A stretch of 64,000 nucleotides of DNA from Myxococcus stipitatus (lineage in GTDB: Bacteria; Myxococcota; Myxococcia; Myxococcales; Myxococcaceae), in contig NZ_CP147913.1 in NCBI RefSeq assembly GCF_037414475.1, positions 372,001 to 436,000 of the forward strand. Direction: 5' to 3'. The notes beneath the pieces were generated by a model. The model was not told the origin of the DNA. It did not search any database and saw only the letters and a list, made by a program, of their open reading frames with translations. This document shows positions 8,574-14,899 of this stretch, one piece after another. Each line of letters starts with the position of its first letter. Within the stretch, counting starts at the first letter, position 1. The position numbers and the translations under genes are program-made.

Positions 8574-10022
8574 TCAGTCGTCCCGGACAGGGCTCTGCCT
8601 GAGCACGAGCAGACGAACCTCCGTCATGTCCTCGATGGCGTACTTCACGCCCTCGCGGCCCAGCCCGGAGCTCTTCACGCCGCCATAGGGCATGGTGTCG
8701 ACGCGGAAGCTCGGCACGTCCCCCACCACCACGCCGCCCACCTCCAGCTCGTCCCAGGCCCGCATGGCGCGGGACAGGTCATTGGTGAAGAGCCCCGCCT
8801 GAAGGCCGAAGCGTCCCGCGTTCACCCGGCGAAGGGCCTCGGGGAAGGACTCGAAGGACTCGAGCAGCACCACCGGTCCGAAGGCCTCCTCGGTGTGGAG
8901 CGGCTCGTTCGCGGGGACACCCTCGAGCACGGTGGCCTCGAGCAGCGCGCCCTGGCGTCCACCGCCCGTCAGCACACGGGCGCCCCGCGCCACCGCGCTC
9001 TGAATCCATCCTTCGAGCCGTCGTGCCGCGGGCTCGTCAATCATGGGCCCCAGCGTGGTGGCTTCGTCGCGGGGATTGCCCGCGCGAAGGGCCTTGGCGC
9101 GGGCCACGAGCTTCTCCTTGAGCGCCTCGTAGTGCGTGGTGTGCACCAGCACGCGCTGCACGGAGATGCAGCTCTGCCCCGACTGGAAGAAGGCCCCGAG
9201 CGCCACGCGGTCCGCGACCACCTCCAGCGGCGCGCCGGGCTCCTTGTCCACGACACACGCCGCGTTGCCGCCCAGCTCCAGCACCACCTTCTTGCGCCCC
9301 GCGCGGGCCTTGAGCTCCCAACCCACCTTCTCCGAGCCGGTGAAGGACAGGAGCTTGAGCCGCTCGTCCTCGATGAGCGGGCCGATGTCCGCGAGCCTCG
9401 GCGTGACGACGGAGAACGCGCCCTCGGGCAGGTTCGTCTCCGCGAGCACCTCCGCGAGCACCATCGCGCTCACGGGCGTGCGGTCCGACGGCTTGAGGAT
9501 GAAGGGGCAGCCCGCGGCGATGGCGGGGGCCACCTTGTGGGCCACCAGGTTGAGCGGGAAGTTGAACGGAGTGATGAGGGACACGGGCCCCACCGGCACG
9601 CGTCGGGTGAAGCCCCGGTAGCCCTCGGCGCGGGGGGAGACCTCCAGGTTGAGCACCTCGCCTCCGCCGCGCACGGCCTCCTCGGCGGCGGCCTTGAAGG
9701 TCTCGATGAGGCGGGTGACTTCGCCACGTGCGTCGCGCAGCGGCTTGCCCGCCTCGATGCAGAGAATCCGGGCGAGCTCCTCCGCCCGCTCCCGGAAGCG
9801 GCGCACGCAGTGCTCCAGCACCGCCTGGCGGGCATGGGGCGGCAGCTTGCGCATGGGCTCGGTGGCGCGCACGGCGGCGGCGATGGCCTCCTCCACGTCC
9901 GCCGCGCTCGACAGCGCGACACGCGTCACCACCTCACCGGAGAACTTGTCGACGACGGGCAGGTCCCCGTTGGGACGCCGGGGCCGGTTGGCCAGGTAGA
10001 ACGGATAGCTATCAGCCAACAT
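8574..10022 (-). CDS. NAD(P)-dependent aldehyde dehydrogenase
   Basis: 482 residues. The start codon lies 11 bases inside the upstream acetolactate-synthase-like gene and is directly preceded by GAGGAGG, so translation is coupled. ALDH signatures are clear: FTGSEKVG (cofactor loop), LELGGNAACVV with the general-base Glu, and GQSCISVQR with the catalytic Cys. It belongs to the ALDH superfamily near the lactaldehyde/succinate-semialdehyde/phenylacetaldehyde types; the substrate cannot be fixed from sequence. Pairing with a thiamine-diphosphate enzyme suggests oxidation of an aldehyde made by, or fed into, that partner. Confidence 0.87.
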   Translation of the reverse strand: MLADSYPFYLANRPRRPNGDLPVVDKFSGEVVTRVALSSAADVEEAIAAAVRATEPMRKLPPHARQAVLEHCVRRFRERAEELARILCIEAGKPLRDARGEVTRLIETFKAAAEEAVRGGGEVLNLEVSPRAEGYRGFTRRVPVGPVSLITPFNFPLNLVAHKVAPAIAAGCPFILKPSDRTPVSAMVLAEVLAETNLPEGAFSVVTPRLADIGPLIEDERLKLLSFTGSEKVGWELKARAGRKKVVLELGGNAACVVDKEPGAPLEVVADRVALGAFFQSGQSCISVQRVLVHTTHYEALKEKLVARAKALRAGNPRDEATTLGPMIDEPAARRLEGWIQSAVARGARVLTGGGRQGALLEATVLEGVPANEPLHTEEAFGPVVLLESFESFPEALRRVNAGRFGLQAGLFTNDLSRAMRAWDELEVGGVVVGDVPSFRVDTMPYGGVKSSGLGREGVKYAIEDMTEVRLLVLRQSPVRDD

Positions 10023-11658
10023 GGTGGGCCTCCTCTTCCTTCTCTCCCACGCCCAGCGCGCGGGTGTTGTCCGAGTAGTCAATGGGCAGGTCGATGACGT
10101 GCACGCCGCCCGACTCGAGGCAGCGCGCGAGCGTGGCGCCGAACTCCGACGCGCTGGTGGGACGGTGCCCCTTGGCGCCGTAGGCCTCCGCGTAGCGGAC
10201 GAAGTCGGGGTTGCCCAGCGTCATGCCGAAGTCCGGCAGGCCCATCTCGCCCTGCTTCCAGCGAATCATCCCGTAGCCGTCGTCGCGCACGACGATGACC
10301 GTCAGGTCCAACCCCAGGCGCACCGCCGTCTCCAGCTCCTGCGAGTTCATCATGAACCCACCGTCGCCACAGACCGCCACCACCTTGCGGCGCGGGTGCA
10401 CGAGCTTGGCGGCAATGGCGGACGGCAGCCCCGCGCCCATCGTCGCGAGCGCGTTGTCGAGCAGCAGCGTGTTGGGCTTGCGCGTCCGGTAGTAGCGGGC
10501 GAACCACAGCTTGTACATGCCGTTGTCCAGGCAGACGATGCCGTCGTCCGGGAGCGCGCGCCGCACCTCCGCCACCAGCCGCGCGGGGTAGATGGGGAAG
10601 CGGTCATCCGCGAAGCCGCGCTGAAGCTGCGCCTCCAGGCCGGCCCTCGCCTTGTCGAACGGCGTGAAGTCCCAGTGGCCGCGCCCCTCCAGGCCTTGGG
10701 TGATTCGCCACACCGCGTTCGCGATGTCGCCCGTCACCTCCAGCTTCGGGAAGTAGACCGGGTCCACCTCCGCCGAGGAGAAGTTGAGGTGCACCACCGC
10801 GCGCTTGTCGTCGCGCATGACGAAGGGAGGCTTCTCGATGACGTCGTGGCCCACGTTGATGATGCAGTCAGACTCCTCGATGGCGCGGTGGACGAAGTCT
10901 CCGTCCGTCAACGCGGCGGTGCCCATCCACAACGGGTGGGACTCGTCCACCACGCCCTTGCCCATCTGCGTGCTGGAGAAGGGAATGCCCACCCGGTCCA
11001 CGAGGACGCGGAGCATCTCCGAGGTGAGCTTCCGGTTGGCGCCCGCGCCAATCATCAAGAGGGGCCGCTTCGCGGAGGCGATGGTCTCCACGGCCTGCGC
11101 GATGGAGCCCTCGTCGGCCACGGGCCTGCGCCACGCGCTGGGCGCCAGGAGCGGCGCCTCGGTGGACTCGCGCGCCACGTCCTCGGGCAGCTCCAGATGG
11201 GTGGCCCCGGGGCGCTCCTCCTCCGCGCGACGGAAGGCCTCGCGCACGGCCGAGGGGACGTGCTCCGCCGAAACCAGGGTGCGCGTCAGCTTGGTGAGCG
11301 GCCGCATCATCCCGACCACGTCGACAATCTGGAAGTGGCCCTGCTTGCTCACCTTGATGGGCTTCTGCCCGGTGAGCATCACCATGGGCATGGCGCCCAG
11401 CTGAGCGTAGGCCGCGGGCGTGACGAGGTTGGTGGCCCCTGGCCCCAGCGTCGCCAGGCTCACGCCCGCGCGCCCCGTCAGCCGGCCCCACGTCGCCGCC
11501 ATGAAGCCCGCCGCCTGCTCATGACGCGTGACGACCAGGCGCAGGCTGGAGGAACGCATCGACTCCAGCAGGTCCAGGTTCTCTTCTCCGGGGAGCCCGA
11601 AGACGTACCGAACACCCTCGGCCTCCAGTGCCTTGACGAACAGGTCCGACGCTTTCAT
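10012..11658 (-). CDS. Acetolactate synthase large-subunit-like thiamine diphosphate enzyme
   Basis: 548 residues from MKASDLFVKALEAEGVRYVF, with a strong AAGGAAGG ribosome site. It has the three-domain TPP-enzyme layout: the N-terminal Pyr domain with FGLPGEENLD (active-site Glu region) and GPGATN, a central domain, and the C-terminal PP domain with the GDGG...N metal/diphosphate motif (GDGGFMMNSQELE). The length fits AHAS/AlsS-type proteins. No small regulatory subunit gene is nearby, which argues for a catabolic or non-classical enzyme rather than the branched-chain biosynthetic one. It is co-transcribed with the aldehyde dehydrogenase and faces a LysR regulator across a 109-bp gap. Confidence 0.85.
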   Translation of the reverse strand: MKASDLFVKALEAEGVRYVFGLPGEENLDLLESMRSSSLRLVVTRHEQAAGFMAATWGRLTGRAGVSLATLGPGATNLVTPAAYAQLGAMPMVMLTGQKPIKVSKQGHFQIVDVVGMMRPLTKLTRTLVSAEHVPSAVREAFRRAEEERPGATHLELPEDVARESTEAPLLAPSAWRRPVADEGSIAQAVETIASAKRPLLMIGAGANRKLTSEMLRVLVDRVGIPFSSTQMGKGVVDESHPLWMGTAALTDGDFVHRAIEESDCIINVGHDVIEKPPFVMRDDKRAVVHLNFSSAEVDPVYFPKLEVTGDIANAVWRITQGLEGRGHWDFTPFDKARAGLEAQLQRGFADDRFPIYPARLVAEVRRALPDDGIVCLDNGMYKLWFARYYRTRKPNTLLLDNALATMGAGLPSAIAAKLVHPRRKVVAVCGDGGFMMNSQELETAVRLGLDLTVIVVRDDGYGMIRWKQGEMGLPDFGMTLGNPDFVRYAEAYGAKGHRPTSASEFGATLARCLESGGVHVIDLPIDYSDNTRALGVGEKEEEAHHVG

Positions 11659-11743
11659 GCGGTCCTTCCTTTGCGAGACGCCGACACCGCATGTTCTACG
11701 CGCGGGGGGTCGATTCGCGCATTCGTTTGTTCGCATGATGTCG

Positions 11744-11758
11744 ATAGATGCCATCTAT
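11744..11758. promoter_or_regulatory. LysR-type operator: perfect palindrome with T-N11-A
   Basis: ATAGAT-GCC-ATCTAT is a perfect 6-3-6 palindrome containing the T-N11-A core of LysR-family boxes. It lies 9 bp before the LysR start codon, in the short divergent region shared with the acetolactate-synthase-like gene. This is where an autoregulatory site that also controls the divergent operon is expected. Confidence 0.7.
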
Positions 11759-11767
11759 GATGGCCCC

Positions 11768-12652
11768 ATGGAGCTCCGGCACCTGCGCTACTTCACCGCC
11801 GTGGCGGACACGCTGCACTTCGGGCGGGCCGCCCGGCGAGTCCACGTGTCCCAGCCCACGCTGTCCCAGCAGATTCGCCAGCTGGAGGAGGAGCTCGGCA
11901 CGCCCCTGTTCGAGCGCGCGCGCACGGGCGTCCGGCTGACCCAGGCTGGAGAGCTGTTTCGCAGCTACGCCTCGCGAGCGCTGGAAGACGTGGACGCGGG
12001 GCGAGTGGCCGTGGGGGCGCTCCGGGGGCTGGCGACGGGCGCTTTGCGCGTGGGCTATCCGCCCAGCATGAGAGGCCTCGTGGTGCCTGCGTTGGCGGCG
12101 GTGCTGCGGCGGCATCCGGGTCTCGCGTTGAGCGCGGAGGAGGCCGTGGTGCGCAAGCTGGAGCGGCGGCTGGCGGATGGAAAGCTGGACGTGGGGTTGG
12201 GCTACGCACCGGCCCGCTCACCAGACCTGGACACCGAGGCCGTGTTCGACAGCCGGCTCGCGCTCGTCGTGCCGCGGAGCCATGCGCTCGCGGGCGCCGA
12301 GAGCGTGGGGGCGCGGCAGCTCACCAACGAACGCTTCGCCCTGCTCGCCCCAGGACTGCGCGCGCGCTCGCGCGTGGATGCGTACTTCGCGACGCTCCGG
12401 CTGTCACCGCACATCGCGCTGGAATCCAACGCGGTCGCGACGGTGCTGGCCATCGTTCGCGCCGGGCTCGCCGTGACGGTGCTCCCCGAGCCGCGCCTCG
12501 CCGACGTGGAGCGCCTGGTCGTGAAGCGATTGTCCCCGGCTCCACGCTCGGAGCTCGCCGCCCTCTTGTGGCGCAAGGGTGCGCCTCGCGCGCCCGCCGC
12601 GGAGCTGTTCGCCTCCGAGGTGCGCGCACGCTCTCAGGCGTCCGACGACTGA
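11768..12652 (+). CDS. LysR-family transcriptional regulator
   Basis: 294 residues. The start MELRHLRYFTAVADTLHFGR is the canonical LysR winged helix-turn-helix N-terminus; open sequence upstream does not match the family. The HTH covers about residues 18-40 (RAARRVHVSQPTLSQQIRQL). The rest is the periplasmic-binding-like effector domain (about 90-290). It is divergent from the acetolactate-synthase/aldehyde-dehydrogenase pair with a T-N11-A palindrome between them, so it most likely controls that operon in response to an unknown small molecule. It resembles the CynR/BenM-like branch by its N-terminus; no ligand can be assigned. Confidence 0.9.
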   Translation: MELRHLRYFTAVADTLHFGRAARRVHVSQPTLSQQIRQLEEELGTPLFERARTGVRLTQAGELFRSYASRALEDVDAGRVAVGALRGLATGALRVGYPPSMRGLVVPALAAVLRRHPGLALSAEEAVVRKLERRLADGKLDVGLGYAPARSPDLDTEAVFDSRLALVVPRSHALAGAESVGARQLTNERFALLAPGLRARSRVDAYFATLRLSPHIALESNAVATVLAIVRAGLAVTVLPEPRLADVERLVVKRLSPAPRSELAALLWRKGAPRAPAAELFASEVRARSQASDD

Positions 12653-12675
12653 GGCCCCCCCACACAACCTGGGCG

Positions 12676-12703
12676 TTGACTGCCTCACCATCATGGCTAT
12701 CCT
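12676..12703 (+). promoter_or_regulatory. Possible sigma-70 promoter for the VOC/PhyH genes
   Basis: TTGACT and TATCCT stand 16 bp apart, 63 bp before the VOC start codon and just after the LysR stop. The -35 match is good and the -10 partial. In high-GC DNA such a pair is uncommon enough to note but not conclusive. Confidence 0.4.
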
Positions 12704-12765
12704 CAACGAGTTGGTTGAACATCGCGCGGAATGGTCCGTGCCGGTCCACCCACTCCCGAGGGACG

Positions 12766-13155
12766 ATGAGAATCACGCTGAGCAGTGTGTTCGTCGATGA
12801 CCAGGCCAAGGCGCAGAAGTTCTACACGGAGGTGTTGGGCTTCGTGACGAAGGTGGACATGCCCCTGGGCGGTGGCGCGCGGTGGTTGACCGTCGTGTCG
12901 CCGGACGACCCCGAAGGTGTGCAGCTGCTGCTCGAGCCCAACCAGCATCCCGCGGCGACCACCTTTCAGAAGGCCATCTTCGCCGACGGCATCCCCGCCA
13001 CGTCGTTCAACACCGCGGACATCCAGAAGGACTACGAGCGGATGAGCGCGCTGGGCGTGGTGTTCCGGCAGAAGCCCACGCCCGCGGGCCCCGTCCTCAC
13101 CGCGCTCTTCGAGGACACCTGCGGCAACCTCATCTCCATGCACCAGCTGCTCTGA
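12766..13155 (+). CDS. VOC-family (glyoxalase/dioxygenase-like) protein
   Basis: 129 residues. The ATG follows a GAGGGA site. The pattern MRITLSSVFVDDQAKAQKFY then LGFVTKVD is the typical first beta-alpha-beta module of the vicinal-oxygen-chelate fold; the second module (about 65-129) ends with FEDTCGNLISMHQLL, in which Glu/Asp positions could bind metal. Such stand-alone proteins are often labelled glyoxalase or bleomycin-resistance family, but many have no known substrate. The next gene starts 7 bp after the stop, so they are probably co-expressed. Confidence 0.8.
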   Translation: MRITLSSVFVDDQAKAQKFYTEVLGFVTKVDMPLGGGARWLTVVSPDDPEGVQLLLEPNQHPAATTFQKAIFADGIPATSFNTADIQKDYERMSALGVVFRQKPTPAGPVLTALFEDTCGNLISMHQLL

Positions 13156-13162
13156 GGCCCCC

Positions 13163-13933
13163 ATGCTGACCGACGCCCAGCTCCAGCGATTCATCGAGGA
13201 AGGCTTCGTGAAGCTCGAAGGCGCCTTCCCTCGAGAGCTCGCGGACACCGCGCGCGACATCCTCTGGCGCGACACCGGCTTCTCGCCGGAAGACGCGTCG
13301 ACCTGGACGAGGCCCGTGGTCCGGCTGGGCGAATATACCCAGGAGCCCTTCCGGCAGGCAGCCAACACCCCCAGGCTTCGGGCCGCGTTCGACCAGCTCG
13401 TCGGACCGGGCCGGTGGCAGCCCCGCATGAGCCTGGGCTCGTTCCCCGTGCGCTTCCCCAGCGCGGAGAACCCCGGTGACGACGGCTGGCACGTCGACGC
13501 CAGCTTCCCACCCGAGGGCGGCACGGGCTCGTTCTTCGAGTGGCGCGTCAACATCGCCTCGCGAGGCCGCGTGCTCTTGATGCTGTTCCTCTTCTCAGAC
13601 GTCGGGGAGGACGACGCGCCCACGCGCATCCGCGCCGGCTCACATCTCGACGTCGCGCGGCTCCTGGCCCCCGAGGGTGAGCGGGGCCTGTCCTTCATGG
13701 AGCTGGCCTCCCGGCTCGAGTCCACCGCGTCCCGGCCACAGGCCCTGGCCACGGGTGAAGCGGGCACCGTCTATCTGTGCCATCCCTTCCTGGTCCACGC
13801 CGCGCAGCCACATCGAGGCACCCGGCCCCGGTTCATGGCCCAGCCCCCGCTCTTCCCCGCCTCCGCACAGGAGGACAGCTCCCCCGTCATGGCGGCGATT
13901 CGAAGAGCGCTCGGCTCCACGCCTGGGTCCTGA
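13163..13933 (+). CDS. Phytanoyl-CoA dioxygenase (PhyH) family Fe(II)/2-oxoglutarate oxygenase
   Basis: 256 residues. The facial triad of the PhyH family can be seen: WHVDAS supplies His and Asp, and FLVHAAQPHRG supplies the distal His with the Arg that binds 2-oxoglutarate close behind. N-terminal sequence (LTDAQLQRFIEEGFVKLEG) is the usual family opening. It should be a soluble oxygenase that hydroxylates a small molecule; the substrate is unknown. It sits 7 bp after the VOC gene and ends at a long inverted repeat. PhyH-type proteins are diverse and include natural-product tailoring enzymes. Confidence 0.82.
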   Translation: MLTDAQLQRFIEEGFVKLEGAFPRELADTARDILWRDTGFSPEDASTWTRPVVRLGEYTQEPFRQAANTPRLRAAFDQLVGPGRWQPRMSLGSFPVRFPSAENPGDDGWHVDASFPPEGGTGSFFEWRVNIASRGRVLLMLFLFSDVGEDDAPTRIRAGSHLDVARLLAPEGERGLSFMELASRLESTASRPQALATGEAGTVYLCHPFLVHAAQPHRGTRPRFMAQPPLFPASAQEDSSPVMAAIRRALGSTPGS

Positions 13934-13936
13934 ACA

Positions 13937-13980
13937 GGGAGCGTGGAGCAGTGCCCCCCTCGGGCCCACTCCACGCTCCC
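13937..13980 (+). terminator. 12-bp perfect inverted repeat after the PhyH gene
   Basis: GGGAGCGTGGAG and CTCCACGCTCCC are perfect arms around a 20-base loop, starting four bases past the stop codon. There is no U-run, so this would be a non-classical terminator or an mRNA-stabilising hairpin. The remaining sequence up to the sigma-factor stop holds nothing I can identify. Confidence 0.55.
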
Positions 13981-14163
13981 CAGGATTCCCAGCAGCAACA
14001 ACTCCATCCCGGGCCTGGGCAATGGGGTGTGGGGCAGCGAGATGGCCGGGACGGGTCCTTCATCCCCTGGACACCCGCGCCCTCCAGGTGGCGCATTTCC
14101 CGCCAGGGGGCGCCGACATTCCATCTGGGCGCCGCCACCTCGCGCACCCCGAGTCGTTTGAAC

Positions 14164-14859
14164 TCAACCGGGCGTGACGTCCAGCATCGCGCTGCGGATG
14201 CTCAGGTCCAGTTGACTCTGGAGCACGCGGAGCAGGCTCGTCAGCTCGTGGCTGTCCTCGCCCAGCCGGGCCGCCAGCCGCGCGCGCACGTCCAGGCGGA
14301 GCTGCTCGCGGAACTGCGCCAGCCACCGCTTCACCGTGGAGCGGTCCACCTGATAGGCGCGGGCAATCTGCGCGGTCCCCATTCCCTCCACCAGGTGCAG
14401 GCGCAAGAGCGTGCGCGCCCTCGGCTCCAGCGCCCGCAGGGCCTCCTGGAAGGACGCCGTGAAGTCCTCGCGGTAGTTCTCCTGGATGAACCGCTGGTCC
14501 GCGTCCACCTGCGGCACGCTGCTCTCCGCGAGCTTGGCGTCATCCAGATCCAGCGAAATCTTGCGCTCCCGCATCAGGTTCAGCGCGGTGCGCAGCGCGG
14601 CGACCCGCAGCCACGACACCAGGGAGCCCTGTCCCCCGTAGTCCAAGATTCTGGGAGCCCGTTCACCGCTGGGCAGGAAGAGCTTCACCCGCAATAGCTG
14701 GAGGGCCTCATCCACCACGGTGAGTTCCAGGCCTCGGTGGATGAGCGCCTTGCGGAGCAAAGGTGTGTAGCGCGACTCGAAGTCAGCGAGGGCCTGTTCA
14801 TCACCTTGTGCGCAGGCCTGCGCGAAGGCCACATCCGCCTCATGCTCTGTGCCACTCAT
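14164..14859 (-). CDS. RNA polymerase sigma-70-like factor, Myxococcales type
   Basis: 231 residues from MSGTEHEADVAFAQACAQGD. It contains an ECF-like region 2 (about 35-105, with LLRKALIHRGLEL and the helix around SWLRVAALRTALNLMRERK) and region 4 HTH (about 160-205, GMGTAQIARAYQVDRSTVKRWLAQF). The C-terminal tail is longer than in ordinary ECF factors. This architecture fits the Myxococcales-restricted sigma group (TIGR03001, from memory). It diverges from a kinase carrying an anti-sigma-type zinc finger, with only 40 bp between the starts; a regulatory pair is the likely reading. Confidence 0.8.
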   Translation of the reverse strand: MSGTEHEADVAFAQACAQGDEQALADFESRYTPLLRKALIHRGLELTVVDEALQLLRVKLFLPSGERAPRILDYGGQGSLVSWLRVAALRTALNLMRERKISLDLDDAKLAESSVPQVDADQRFIQENYREDFTASFQEALRALEPRARTLLRLHLVEGMGTAQIARAYQVDRSTVKRWLAQFREQLRLDVRARLAARLGEDSHELTSLLRVLQSQLDLSIRSAMLDVTPG

Positions 14860-14899
14860 CTTCTTGACCGCCCCCGTTGGGTATATTCGTTGTCCCGTC

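Noticed and set aside
10021..11760. Plus-strand open frame of about 580 codons opposite the acetolactate-synthase-like gene
   Set aside because: Antisense shadow of a well-supported gene; composition is atypical and there is no ribosome site.
14860..14899. Sigma-70 promoter in the 40-bp gap between sigma factor and kinase
   Set aside because: TTGACC and TATATT are both present but only 12 bp apart, too close for a -35/-10 pair; only the TATATT might be used.
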